Shown piece by piece: positions 42,871 to 51,226 of a stretch of DNA of 63,071 nucleotides (positions within the stretch are counted from its first letter, which is position 1; each line of letters opens with the position of its first letter). The position numbers were made by a program, and so were the translations under genes. Under the pieces are notes generated by a model that saw only the letters and a program-made list of their open reading frames with translations, was not told where the DNA came from and did no database searches. This DNA is from Oscillatoriaceae cyanobacterium Prado104 (GTDB lineage Bacteria > Cyanobacteriota > Cyanobacteriia > Cyanobacteriales > Microcoleaceae). Location: positions 1 to 63,071 of the forward strand of contig JALOON010000022.1 in NCBI GenBank assembly GCA_025454405.1, in the 5' to 3' direction.

Positions 42871-44526
42871 CTAAGAACGAGAAGAAACAAGACTTGCTTT
42901 TAACCCAGAGCTATCTGTTTTAACCCTAAGAGGTTCAGCTTTCACCCAGACATTATCTAACCCACCACTAATTAAATAATGTTGCTGATTGGGGTCTAAA
43001 TCTGGATAATCTTCATGCTTGTGCATTCCGCGAGTTTCTTGACGTTCGAGGGCGCTACCGTACATCCATCTTGCTGTGGCGACCATTGCTGCTGCTTCCC
43101 TCACCCGGACGATATTTTTATCCTCAGCAATTTCGCTATTCCGAATCTCTTGCCACAGGTAATTTAACCGATTAAAAGATGCTGCCAAACCGTTCTCGGT
43201 GCGGAAATAATTTCGATCGTAAGGGAAGACTTCAGCTTGAGTTGCTTGGATAATTTCATCAATGTTTAAAGTGCGATCGCTGCCAGGATTAAATCCTGCT
43301 TCGCCCGCGCTTTTTACAGGACGTTGAGTTGCCTTATTTGGCGATCGCGCAGCATATTCAGCAGCAGATTCTCCAGACCAAAAACCGGACGAGATTGCCC
43401 AAGCTGCATTGTGACTGCCGCCACCCGTGAAACCGCCACAAATCAATTCTCGCGTCGCGGCATCTCCAGCGGCATACAGTCCCCGCACCGATGTAGCGCA
43501 GGTATCATCGACAATCCGAATTCCACCCGTACCGCGCACCGTTCCTTCCAGGCGCAGCGTCACGGGGAAGCGCTGGGTAAAGGGGTCAATTCCCGCCCGA
43601 TCGAAGGGTAAGAAGAAGTTAGGCTGTGCCGATCGCATGGAAACGCGCATTTCTGCAGTTGCTTGGTCTAAAATGGCGTAAACTGACCGATCTAGCAACG
43701 TTCTGGCAATGACCGATCGCCCCCGCTGGGAACCCGCACCCGGAATCGGCGTGCCATCTTCGTAGGTAAAGGTTGCCCAGTTATAAAACAGGGTTTTGGT
43801 GACGGAAGAAAAGGCGGGAGAGATGCCGTAGGCGTTGGAAAACTCCATCCCCGACATCTCGGCACCCGCTTCTGCTGCCATGAGGTAGCCATCTCCAGTC
43901 AAAACGTTGCATCCCAAAGCTTTGCTTAAGAAAGCACAACCCCCGGTGGCGATGATAACGGCTGGCGATCGCGCCATCCATTTTTTCTCAGTCTGGCGAT
44001 TAATCCCCGTTGCGCCGGCAACTGCCCCATCTGCGTCTACCAGCAATTGCAAGGCGGGGCTGTTGTCTAAAATCGTCACCCCGGCCCGTTTGATTTGCTT
44101 CCGCATCAGGCGCATGTATTCTGGACCTTGAAGCGATCGCCGGTAAGGTTTTCCCGCTTCATCGGTAGGAAACGGATACCCCCATTCTGCTAACAGATTG
44201 ACGTTGGCATAGGTTCGATCGAGCACTCGTTTCATCCACCCGCGGTTAGCTAAAAATCCCCCCAAACTCTCGCGACTCGCCATTGCAGCTTCCCGCGCCT
44301 CTTTTTCGGGCGGCACGTACCAAACCCCATTGCCAGACGCCGCCGCACATCCACTCGTCCCGCAGTATCCTTTATCGACGAGGACAACCTTAGCGCCAGA
44401 AGATGCCGCACTCCAAGCCGCCCAAGTGCCAGCAGGGCCACCCCCAATTACCAGCACATCTGCCTGCAAGTTAGGCTCAAAATCAGTTATCGAAGATTCA
44501 ACCGATCCAAACCGATCTTTACTCAT
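42871..44526 (-). CDS. AprA/fumarate-reductase-like FAD flavoprotein (pair 2)
   Basis: 551 aa from ATG 44526, preceded by GGAGAG; a longer frame adds 15 residues. FAD motif VLVIGGGPAGTWAAWSAA (about 22-39), KGYCGTSGCAAASGNG, and the second nucleotide-binding region RGLYAAGDAATRELICGGFT, SHNAAWAISSGFWSG. GTVRGTGGIRIVDD and DPFTQRFPVTL are shared almost word for word with the protein at 26397, so these two are one subfamily. The C-terminal DYPDLDPNQQHYLISGG is AprA-like in position. Operator-like site 6 lies 136 bp before the start. Presumed electron partner: the ferredoxin at 42385. Reaction unknown. Confidence 0.86.
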   Translation of the reverse strand: MSKDRFGSVESSITDFEPNLQADVLVIGGGPAGTWAAWSAASSGAKVVLVDKGYCGTSGCAAASGNGVWYVPPEKEAREAAMASRESLGGFLANRGWMKRVLDRTYANVNLLAEWGYPFPTDEAGKPYRRSLQGPEYMRLMRKQIKRAGVTILDNSPALQLLVDADGAVAGATGINRQTEKKWMARSPAVIIATGGCAFLSKALGCNVLTGDGYLMAAEAGAEMSGMEFSNAYGISPAFSSVTKTLFYNWATFTYEDGTPIPGAGSQRGRSVIARTLLDRSVYAILDQATAEMRVSMRSAQPNFFLPFDRAGIDPFTQRFPVTLRLEGTVRGTGGIRIVDDTCATSVRGLYAAGDAATRELICGGFTGGGSHNAAWAISSGFWSGESAAEYAARSPNKATQRPVKSAGEAGFNPGSDRTLNIDEIIQATQAEVFPYDRNYFRTENGLAASFNRLNYLWQEIRNSEIAEDKNIVRVREAAAMVATARWMYGSALERQETRGMHKHEDYPDLDPNQQHYLISGGLDNVWVKAEPLRVKTDSSGLKASLVSSRS

Positions 44527-44661
44527 AAAATTTCTCTCCTCCCTGTCAATATCGGAATTTGCTTGCAACATAAAGTCAGTTTTTCAGCAGCCTAAACCGA
44601 CGGCTTTTAGATCCAACTTTTAGATCCAAGTCGTTGCTCAGCCAGAGTTTTTAATTTTAAT

Positions 44662-44689
44662 CTACTGTAAATCGATCAAGTTACTGTAG
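44662..44689. promoter_or_regulatory. 28-bp operator-like palindrome (site 6)
   Basis: CTACTGTAA, spacer ATCGATCAAG, TTACTGTAG, the best form of the motif. Symmetry extends to TAAT/ATTA outside (44658-44693, 12 of 13 pairs). The spacer is identical to that of site 4, 32 kb away. It lies 136 bp before the second flavoprotein gene (minus). Confidence 0.82.
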
Positions 44690-44875
44690 ATTAGATATAA
44701 GAGAGTGTTGCATAGTTTCTTTAGAAAAGCAAGTAGGTGTTTTGAAAAAAAACTAAAACTCACCCAACGGTGAATCTAAGGAGTTTTCTGCTTCTCCTTC
44801 CCAGTTTAAAGATGAGCTTGTTTCTGAGAATAGTTGGTGTAACTATTCAAGCTCGAGCAAGCTTGAGGATGATAG

Positions 44876-44903
44876 CTACTGTAATTCGCTTGCTTTACAG
44901 TAG
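44876..44903. promoter_or_regulatory. 28-bp operator-like palindrome (site 7)
   Basis: CTACTGTAA, spacer TTCGCTTGCT, TTACAGTAG: a perfect 9-bp inverted repeat. Centre-to-centre distance to site 6 is 214 bp. Confidence 0.75.
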
Positions 44904-45004
44904 TTTTCGCATTGGTATAACTCATCAGTCCTAGGGAAAGAGTCTAATTTCCCTCAGGTATTCGATTAGGATAACGTCTCGTAACTTAACATTTATTTAA
45001 TTAA

Positions 45005-45032
45005 CAGCGGTAAATCGACCGATTTACCGCTG
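45005..45032. promoter_or_regulatory. 28-bp operator-like palindrome (site 8), long perfect form
   Basis: CAGCGGTAA, spacer ATCGACCGAT, TTACCGCTG. Perfect over 15-bp arms (45003-45017 and 45020-45034) with a 2-bp centre. The outer bases differ from CTAC, but GTAA-N10-TTAC is kept. Confidence 0.7.
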
Positions 45033-45174
45033 TTTAAGCCTGAAAAGCAGTATCTTAAAAGATTCCACTGAGATCGGCTACCTGATTTTGTTCAGTAAAC
45101 TCGTTCTAAATTGTAACCCAAACTACTTGCATTAATAGAAAGTTTATGTAATGCTCCTATCTAGTAAAGCTAAT

Positions 45175-45202
45175 CTACTTAATCTTGATCAATTTAGTGT
45201 AG
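45175..45202. promoter_or_regulatory. 28-bp operator-like palindrome (site 9), degenerate
   Basis: CTACTTAAT, spacer CTTGATCAAT, TTAGTGTAG. The outer CTAC/GTAG and the length agree with the motif while inner bases have drifted; AATCTAC/GTAGATT pair outside. It is 285 bp before the porin start. Confidence 0.55.
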
Positions 45203-45487
45203 ATTTTTTTAAAGGCATATTTGGGTGCTCCAAATTGCTAACTTTCTAATGTCTTTGCTTGCAAAGCAGCAACTTTTGCTTGCGACTGTTTTAAAACTTA
45301 CTTTGAGGCGGTTCAGCGGCGAGTGCGGCAAAGAGAAACGGGTGCTTGTTTTGACCAAACCCTTAAAGCTTTTGATTTTTAGAATAAAAAATCTTCAACA
45401 GAACTGGAGAAAGATAAAACTCCATTTTTTCAGGGTGGTAATAGAGGATTTCATGTCAAACCTAATTGTGTGTGAGTTGCAATCGAA

Positions 45488-47533
45488 ATGAAGAGAATTG
45501 TCTGGAAGTTACTGGGAGTTTCACCTGTTATTTTAGGGACGGTATTATCAGCAGTTTGTGCTAAAGCGGCAGAAGAAGTGCCTGTATCGTTTCCGCTGGT
45601 ATCTAACTCGTTACGATTGCAAGAAAGTAGAGATGAACAGGGAAAAATTAACGATTCGGTTAACGTTAGCGGTGGTGAATTTGGCGAAACCAATCGGGAT
45701 AAAAACGTTAGCGGTGGTGAATTGAGGGAAAGCAATCCGGATCGAGAATTACAAACCAATCAGCCGCTAACCGCCGCTGAAAATGCGATCGCCCCTAAGG
45801 TCGAATCGAGTTCCCAGGTGACATCGGCTGCCCGATTTGATGAATTGGCACAAAGCAATCTCGATCGAGAATTACAAACCAATCAGCCGCTAACCGTCAC
45901 TGAAAATGCGATCGCCCCTAAGGTCGAATCGAGTTTCCAGGTGACATCGGTTGCCCGACTTGATGAATTGGCACAAAGCAATCTCGATCGAGAATTACAA
46001 ACCAATCAGCCGCTAATCGTCGCTGAAAGTGCGATCGCTGCCGATACTGATGACGAATCTATCTCCCAAGTGACATCGGTTTCCCAACTTTCTGACGTGC
46101 GGCCGACAGATTGGGCGTTTGGCGCACTTCAATCCTTAGTAGAACGCTACGGGTGTATTGCAGGTTATCCAGACCAAACTTTTCGCGGCAATCGCGCCAT
46201 GACTCGCTATGAATTTGCTGCGGGTTTGAATGCTTGCTTGGACAAAATTCAAGAATCGATCGGCGCAGCCACAGCTAATTTAGCGAATAAAGACGATCTC
46301 GCCAAACTGCAGCGGTTGCAAGAAGAATTTGCTGCCGAACTTGCCACTTTACGGGGGCGAATTGATGTGTTAGAAGCGCGTGCTACTAGACTGGAAGCAA
46401 CTCAGTTTTCTACCACCGCCAAACTGACTGGTGACATAATATTTCTGGCAGGAGATACCTTTGGCGATCGCGCGAATAATACGCCTGCTGATGACACCTC
46501 CGATCGGTCTCAAACCTTTTTTGCCCATCGCACCCGCCTCAACTTTCAAGCCAGCTTTAAAGGCAGAGATTTTCTGTCAGTTCGTTTCAGTGCAAACAAT
46601 ATTCCTAACTTGAGCGACGCTACGGGAACTAACATGACCCGTTTTGGCCCTGATTCAGCTACTGGCAGCAACAATATTTTACTCGATCGCGTTCTGTATC
46701 GTTTCCCAACAGGCAAAGCCGTGATTTCGATCGCCCCAAAGGGACTGGCACTAGAAGAAATCGCGCCAACACTCAATCCCTTAACCGATACTGCCCTCAC
46801 GGGTGGAATCTCTCGGTTTGGATTGCGAAACCCCACGACGCACCGAAGTTTTGATGGTGCAGGAGTAGGTCTTACTTATCAGTTTAGCAATCGATTAAAA
46901 GCACACTTAGTTTATGCAGCAGATGCAACAAAAGCTGCTATTCCTCTCCGTGGCAATGGACTTTTTGATGGTTCCTATGCAGCACTCGCTCAGCTAACTT
47001 TTTCACCAAGTCGCCAGCTCGATGTTAGCTTAACCTATACTCACAAACTATATACGACGAATAATGTCAATATTACTGCGGGTACGGGCAGCGGTTTGGC
47101 TAACAGACCGTTCGGTCAAAATGCCACCTCAACCGATAACTTTGGTGCAGCTTTTAGCTGGCGGCTCAGCCGTAAGTTTACTCTAGGCAGTTGGTTTGGC
47201 TATACCCTCGCTCATCAAGAAAAGGGAGCGGATAACGATGCAACTGTGATTAATGGCGCGGTGACATTGGCTTTTCCAGACTTGTTTGCCACAGGCAATT
47301 TAGGTGGAATTATTATCGGGGTCCCGCCTAAAGTTACTAGCAATGATTTCCGCGTCGGCGGACGGCGGCAAGAAGACAAGGATACCTCTTTACACCTCGA
47401 GGCTTTCTATCGTTTTCGGGTAAATAATAATATTAGCGTCACACCCATTGTTTATGTGATTACCGCTCCCGAACACAATCGGAACAATGACCCGATTTGG
47501 GTTGGGGTTCTCCGCACGAGCTTTACTTTCTAG
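45488..47533 (+). CDS. SLH-domain OprB-type outer-membrane porin
   Basis: 681 aa. N-terminal signal peptide (KLLGVSPVILGTVLSAVCAKA), then a repetitive linker with three near-identical 41-residue units, an SLH domain (SDVRPTDWAFGALQSLVERY, then GCIAGYPDQTFRGNRAMTRY), a coiled coil (EFAAELATLRGRIDVLEARA) and a C-terminal beta barrel ending in ..VGVLRTSFTF with terminal Phe. This is the standard cyanobacterial porin layout: SLH binds the wall, the barrel passes solutes. The family is often called iron-uptake porin, but here three or four operator-like sites upstream and the neighbouring genes suggest uptake of organosulfur compounds. Confidence 0.9.
   Translation: MKRIVWKLLGVSPVILGTVLSAVCAKAAEEVPVSFPLVSNSLRLQESRDEQGKINDSVNVSGGEFGETNRDKNVSGGELRESNPDRELQTNQPLTAAENAIAPKVESSSQVTSAARFDELAQSNLDRELQTNQPLTVTENAIAPKVESSFQVTSVARLDELAQSNLDRELQTNQPLIVAESAIAADTDDESISQVTSVSQLSDVRPTDWAFGALQSLVERYGCIAGYPDQTFRGNRAMTRYEFAAGLNACLDKIQESIGAATANLANKDDLAKLQRLQEEFAAELATLRGRIDVLEARATRLEATQFSTTAKLTGDIIFLAGDTFGDRANNTPADDTSDRSQTFFAHRTRLNFQASFKGRDFLSVRFSANNIPNLSDATGTNMTRFGPDSATGSNNILLDRVLYRFPTGKAVISIAPKGLALEEIAPTLNPLTDTALTGGISRFGLRNPTTHRSFDGAGVGLTYQFSNRLKAHLVYAADATKAAIPLRGNGLFDGSYAALAQLTFSPSRQLDVSLTYTHKLYTTNNVNITAGTGSGLANRPFGQNATSTDNFGAAFSWRLSRKFTLGSWFGYTLAHQEKGADNDATVINGAVTLAFPDLFATGNLGGIIIGVPPKVTSNDFRVGGRRQEDKDTSLHLEAFYRFRVNNNISVTPIVYVITAPEHNRNNDPIWVGVLRTSFTF
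45740..46090 (+). repeat. In-frame 123-bp tandem repeat in porin linker
   Basis: GATCGAGAATTACAAACC recurs at 45740, 45863 and 45986, exactly 123 bp (41 codons) apart. Units encode DRELQTNQPLTAAENAIAPK and then VESSSQVTSAARFDELAQSN with few changes; the last unit is partial. A shorter NVSGGE repeat precedes it. Confidence 0.88.
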
Positions 47534-47607
47534 ATCTTGCATAAAGCAACCAGGACTCTGAAAAAACTTTGGTTTGGCAACTAAAAACTCACTCGGAAAT
47601 CCGGTTT

Positions 47608-49005
47608 ATGTCTTCGCCTTCCGTAAGTTCTGGAACACAAATTTTTTGCTTCCAAGCAAGTCAAAAGATATCTGGGGCAGCACGACATCACTGCCTCAGT
47701 TTCCTCCCTCAGTTAACCCTTAAATTGTCTTTAAGCTTGTTGAAAATTCCACCTGCTCTCAAATCGAAAAATTTCCGTCTCTACACCATCGGGCAAAGCT
47801 TGTCTTTAATTGGCAATTGGATGACTCAGATTGCCCAGGTGTGGTTGGTGTATCAATTAACCAATTCAGCCCTATTACTTGGCGTCGCCGGATTTGTCGG
47901 TCAAGCTTGTACTTTTTTCCTCGCATCGTTTGCGGGGGTATTGGTCGATCGGTGGAGTTTGCGGAATATTTTATTGCTGACTCAAGTTCTTTCCCTATTT
48001 CATTCTTCCCTGCTGGCTTATTTAACGCTCAGCGATCGAATCGAGTTTGAACATATTATTATTCTCAGTATTATTCAGGGAATTATTAAGAGCTGTGACA
48101 TTCCCGCCCGCCAGGTTTTGGTTCCCAGATTAATGGATAAAAAAGAAGATTTGAGTAATGCGATCGCTCTCTATTCATCGATGATAAATGCAGCTAAATT
48201 TATCGGACCGATGGTAGCAGGTTTGCTCATCGTCAGAATCGGGACAGGTTTTTGTTTCCTGCTTGACGGACTGAGTTATATTCCCATGATTGTTGTTGTA
48301 TTGATGGTGAAAATCAATCCGCGAACCCAAAAACTCTCATCTGCGAACACTCATATTTTTACCAATCTGAAAGAAGGCTTTACCTATGCCTTTGGGTTTC
48401 CTCCAATTAAATCTGTCTTGTTATTACTAGCCTTAATCAGCTTCATGGGAATGTCTTACATTAATTTAATGCCAGTTTTTATCAAAGAAGTCCTTCAGGG
48501 CAATGCCGAAAGTCTGGGTTTTATCATGACCGCTTCCGGCATCGGCGCTGTAAGTTCAGGCATCTATTTAACGCTGCGAAAAACTATTATCGGTCTGGGA
48601 AAAATCATGGCAAATTCCACCGCCATTTTAGGAATCTCTCTCATTGCCTTTGCTTTATCCAAATCCTTCTGGATTGCCACCATTTTGATTTTTCTAGTGG
48701 GCCTGACTTCTATGTTAGCGATCGCCTCAGTCAATACCTTTTTACAAATTATTGTAGAAGATGATAAAAGAGGTCGAGTGATGAGTTTATTTACAATGGC
48801 TTTTATGGGAACAGTTCCCTTTGGAAATTTGTTATCTGGATTTTTGGCAAATCAAATCGGCATTGTCAATACAATAATTTTTGGCGGTAGTTGTTGTCTC
48901 GTCGGTTCATTGTTTTTCTGCAAACAGCTTCCTGGGTTAAGAAAAATTGTGCGCCCGATGTACGTTCAAATGGGGTTGATTTCTCACTCAAGTTTAGAAG
49001 CTTGA
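47608..49005 (+). CDS. MFS exporter, EntS-like
   Basis: 465 aa from ATG 47608 (start uncertain; similarity to relatives begins only at about residue 50, ALKSKNFRLYTIGQSLSLIG). About twelve membrane helices, with GVLVDRWSLRNILL, NAIALYSSMINAAKFIGPMV and VEDDKRGRVMSLFTMAFMGT. It closely resembles the MFS protein at 34333, so the island holds a duplicated exporter. It follows the porin by about 75 bp on the same strand and may be cotranscribed. Porin plus exporter could form a path across both membranes. Substrate unknown. Confidence 0.86.
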   Translation: MSSPSVSSGTQIFCFQASQKISGAARHHCLSFLPQLTLKLSLSLLKIPPALKSKNFRLYTIGQSLSLIGNWMTQIAQVWLVYQLTNSALLLGVAGFVGQACTFFLASFAGVLVDRWSLRNILLLTQVLSLFHSSLLAYLTLSDRIEFEHIIILSIIQGIIKSCDIPARQVLVPRLMDKKEDLSNAIALYSSMINAAKFIGPMVAGLLIVRIGTGFCFLLDGLSYIPMIVVVLMVKINPRTQKLSSANTHIFTNLKEGFTYAFGFPPIKSVLLLLALISFMGMSYINLMPVFIKEVLQGNAESLGFIMTASGIGAVSSGIYLTLRKTIIGLGKIMANSTAILGISLIAFALSKSFWIATILIFLVGLTSMLAIASVNTFLQIIVEDDKRGRVMSLFTMAFMGTVPFGNLLSGFLANQIGIVNTIIFGGSCCLVGSLFFCKQLPGLRKIVRPMYVQMGLISHSSLEA

Positions 49006-49135
49006 GGTGATATCGTTTCCGGTTGCATCTGAATGATTAAAACCGCCACTTACCAGACGCCCGAGCACCAAGAAAAACTGAATAATTCTGATACAGGCGC
49101 AATAAGCTGTTTCGCATTTAAATTGTGAATTTTTT

Positions 49136-49166
49136 GTTCCCTGTTCCCTGTTCCCTGTTCCCTGTT
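49136..49166. repeat. Tandem heptamer GTTCCCT
   Basis: Four tandem units of GTTCCCT. Short array of the kind common in filamentous cyanobacteria. Confidence 0.75.
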
Positions 49167-49311
49167 AATAGTTCCGTTTCAGAGATTTTGGTATCCCAAT
49201 CTGAATGTAAAACAGCTTAGAGGCGATTCATTATCGATCGCATTTACTGGATATCTTGCACCGTTTCCATCACCGGCCACTCTAAGGTTTAAAATCCAAC
49301 GGCTGTTAGCC

Positions 49312-49337
49312 TTCCCGTCCGCTTAAGCGGACGGGAA
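49312..49337. repeat. 26-bp perfect palindrome
   Basis: TTCCCGTCCGCTT followed by its exact reverse complement. After one unpaired base on each side the arms continue GTTAGC/GCTAAC (49305-49344). Could be an end hairpin left by an IS200/IS605-type transposon or a transcription terminator for the MFS gene 300 bp upstream; a T-run is lacking, which favours the first. Confidence 0.6.
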
Positions 49338-49471
49338 AGCTAACCAAGTAAAACCACGCCTAGCGAGTAGGGTTTATAACTCAATTCTTATAATTTATAA
49401 GAGTAAAATTTTTGTACAAAACTCACTTGCTTTTTTCACAAAATTGTGTAAAAGTAGAATCAGTTCACAAA

Positions 49472-49499
49472 CTACTGTAAATTTATCGGTTTACTGTAG
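49472..49499. promoter_or_regulatory. 28-bp operator-like palindrome (site 10)
   Basis: CTACTGTAA, spacer ATTTATCGGT, TTACTGTAG; flanking A/T extends the symmetry by one base. It lies 217 bp before the amidohydrolase remnant and 591 bp before the binding-protein gene, suggesting it once drove the former and may still drive the latter. Confidence 0.75.
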
Positions 49500-49715
49500 T
49501 ATTATTGAATTCGTCCCAGTCTAGGACTTGTAGAGTCGCAGATTTAGATTGCCTAACTAATATTCATCAGCCACCAAAGTCTGCCATCTTCTGTGTTCTC
49601 CCTACAACTTCGTAAGGTGGGCAACCCCCACCTTACTTTCTAAAATTGCGACAGCTTCCCGAGGCTAGTTATAGCGCAAAAAAATTTATTAGTATCCCAA
49701 AAGGACAGTAATTTT

Positions 49716-49841
49716 ATGACCGTTCTAACTAAACCTCAATCTTCAAAATCTGCGACAATTCGCGCCGCATTAAATAAGCCCGCGATCGATACAAATGTCT
49801 GTTGCCTCTACCAGAGCAGTCTGTACCAGAGCAGTGGATAA
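49716..49841 (+). pseudogene. N-terminal remnant of an amidohydrolase gene
   Basis: ATG 49716 with AGGAC upstream opens MTVLTKPQSSKSATIRAALN then KPAIDTNV, matching the start of the amidohydrolase at 8145-9683 (FNTSRSAAIKAKLNYPVIDT, then DVHTND). Similarity stops right at the metal motif, where the sequence turns into a small direct repeat (CTCTACCAGAGCAGT / CTGTACCAGAGCAGT) and a stop. A repeat element follows. The start and regulatory region survive while the enzyme is gone. Confidence 0.72.
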
Positions 49842-49877
49842 TTTTATCACCAAAAAACAATAGTTTTCTGCCTCGCT

Positions 49878-49957
49878 GATTTGTAGAGATGCAATGAATT
49901 GTCTGTTTACCCACAAAAAAACACAATAAATTGCCATCTCTACAAGCAGCTTTTCTC
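49878..49957. repeat. Hairpin repeat with TTGTAGAGATG ends
   Basis: TTGTAGAGATG near 49881 and CATCTCTACAA near 49943 form an 11-bp inverted pair around AT-rich DNA. This GTAGAGATG/CATCTCTAC type is a common cyanobacterial intergenic repeat. It lies just after the amidohydrolase remnant and may have taken part in its truncation. Boundaries approximate. Confidence 0.6.
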
Positions 49958-50089
49958 AGCTTTTTCAGCCACGAACTAATTCCCAAACTGGCGAGTCAAA
50001 TCCAAGATGCTCTCTGGATTAGTCAACCCTAAAAACGCATCAAAAAAGTGTGTTCTAAATATCCCTATGCTTAAGGAGTGAGCCAATCT

Positions 50090-51178
50090 ATGCAACGTTT
50101 GAAAGAAAAATTTGCCACATGGAAGCGCCTGCTAGTAAGTCGCCGGAGCCTGTTTTTCATCTTTGGTTACTGCCTGGTATTATCCACGACCCTGTTGAGT
50201 TGCAATCAATCGCCCAATACCCCCCAGCAGCAAGCAAATTCACCCAGCAGCCCGGTTTCTAATACCGCGCAACAAGTGGTGCGGATCGTGCGATCGAAAC
50301 AACTCACCGCTTTAGCAGTTCTCGAAAAACAAGGCACTTTAGAAAAAGCTTTGCAACCTCTAGGGTTTAAAGTTGAATGGCCTGAATTTGCTGCTGGCCC
50401 GCAACAGTTAGAAGCGCTAAAAGTAGGAGGACTCGACATCGCATCGACCGCAGAATCACCGCCTGTCTTTGCTCAAGCTGCTGGGACACCGCTGGTGTAT
50501 TTAGCAACAACTTCTGCCGATGGTAAAGCCGTTTCTCTAGTCGTTCCTAGCAACTCTCCGATTAAAAGCGTTGCCGATTTGAAGGGCAAAAAAGTGGCTT
50601 TTCAAAAAGCTTCGATCGGTCATTATCTCTTGGTAAAAGCCTTAGAAAAAGAAGGGCTAAAACTGAGCGATGTCGAGTCAGTATTCCTGCCACCGCCCGA
50701 TGCAAATGTGGCCTTCAGTCAGGGCAAGGTAGATGCTTGGTTTATTTGGGAACCCTTCGTTACGAGAGCCGAGCAAAATAAAGCAGGTCGCGTTTTAATT
50801 GATGGCGGAGAAATTAGAGATACGGGCAACTTTTACTCAACTTCGCGCCAGTTTTATCAGGCTCATCCTGATGTCATCAGAGTCTTCTTAGAAGAGTTAC
50901 AAAAAGCACAAATCTGGTCTAAGAATAACCCTAAAGAATTAGCCCAAATGCTAGCTCCCGTGACTCAATTGGATGCACCGACGCTGGAGCAAATGCACGC
51001 TAAATACGATTTTGAATTGCGACCGATTACCGAGCAAACGATCGCTAAGCAACAAGAAGTAGCAGATAAATGGTACAGCTTGGGACTAATACCCAAAAGG
51101 GTTGATGTGAAAGAAGGCTTTTTAACAGCCGAAGAGTATGCCAAATTTACGCCGAAAGAGGTGTTAGCGAAACAGTAG
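50090..51178 (+). CDS. Sulfonate/nitrate-type ABC substrate-binding lipoprotein
   Basis: 362 aa from ATG 50090; AAGGAG lies 11 bases upstream and would overlap the alternative GTG at 50078. Signal peptide SLFFIFGYCLVLSTTLLSC with lipobox LLSC. Binding-domain marks: VVRIVRSKQLTALAVLEKQG, FAAGPQQLEALKVGGLDIAS, TAESPPVFAQAAGTPLVYLA, DLKGKKVAFQKASIGHYLLV and KVDAWFIWEPFVTRAEQNK. SsuA/TauA-type, membrane anchored. It heads the set binding protein, TauD dioxygenase, binding protein, permease. Ligand likely a sulfonate or sulfate ester, inferred from the TauD neighbour. Confidence 0.9.
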   Translation: MQRLKEKFATWKRLLVSRRSLFFIFGYCLVLSTTLLSCNQSPNTPQQQANSPSSPVSNTAQQVVRIVRSKQLTALAVLEKQGTLEKALQPLGFKVEWPEFAAGPQQLEALKVGGLDIASTAESPPVFAQAAGTPLVYLATTSADGKAVSLVVPSNSPIKSVADLKGKKVAFQKASIGHYLLVKALEKEGLKLSDVESVFLPPPDANVAFSQGKVDAWFIWEPFVTRAEQNKAGRVLIDGGEIRDTGNFYSTSRQFYQAHPDVIRVFLEELQKAQIWSKNNPKELAQMLAPVTQLDAPTLEQMHAKYDFELRPITEQTIAKQQEVADKWYSLGLIPKRVDVKEGFLTAEEYAKFTPKEVLAKQ

Positions 51179-51226
51179 CCATTCGCTTTTGGATGCCAGG
51201 AACAAACTTATCCCTAAAAGAAGATT

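Larger units (their letters stand above)
44527..45487. other. Control region with four operator-like palindromes
   Basis: 961 bp between the divergent flavoprotein and porin genes, with 28-bp sites at 44662, 44876, 45005 and 45175. No convincing gene; a plus-strand frame at 45225-45491 lacks family features and its product is basic and low in information. CTCGAGCAAGCTTGAG at about 44850-44866 is a further small hairpin. The last 285 bp before the porin are probably its long leader. Confidence 0.65.
49006..50089. other. Long intergenic region with palindrome, operator and gene remnants
   Basis: Contains a tandem GTTCCCT array (49136-49166), a long palindrome (49312-49337), operator-like site 10 (49472-49499), an amidohydrolase remnant (49716-49841) and a hairpin repeat (49878-49957). 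After it the frame ending at 50030 reads ELIPKLASQIQDALWISQP before a stop and may be a further gene end; I do not recognise it. No intact gene. Confidence 0.65.

Noticed and set aside
45225..45491. 88-residue plus-strand frame before the porin
   Set aside because: Basic, low-information product with no family marks, overlapping the porin start by 4 bases and lacking a good ribosome-binding site. More likely the porin leader.
49960..50030. Short frame ending ELIPKLASQIQDALWISQP as a gene
   Set aside because: No start codon, no recognised family and directly after a repeat; at most a gene end.
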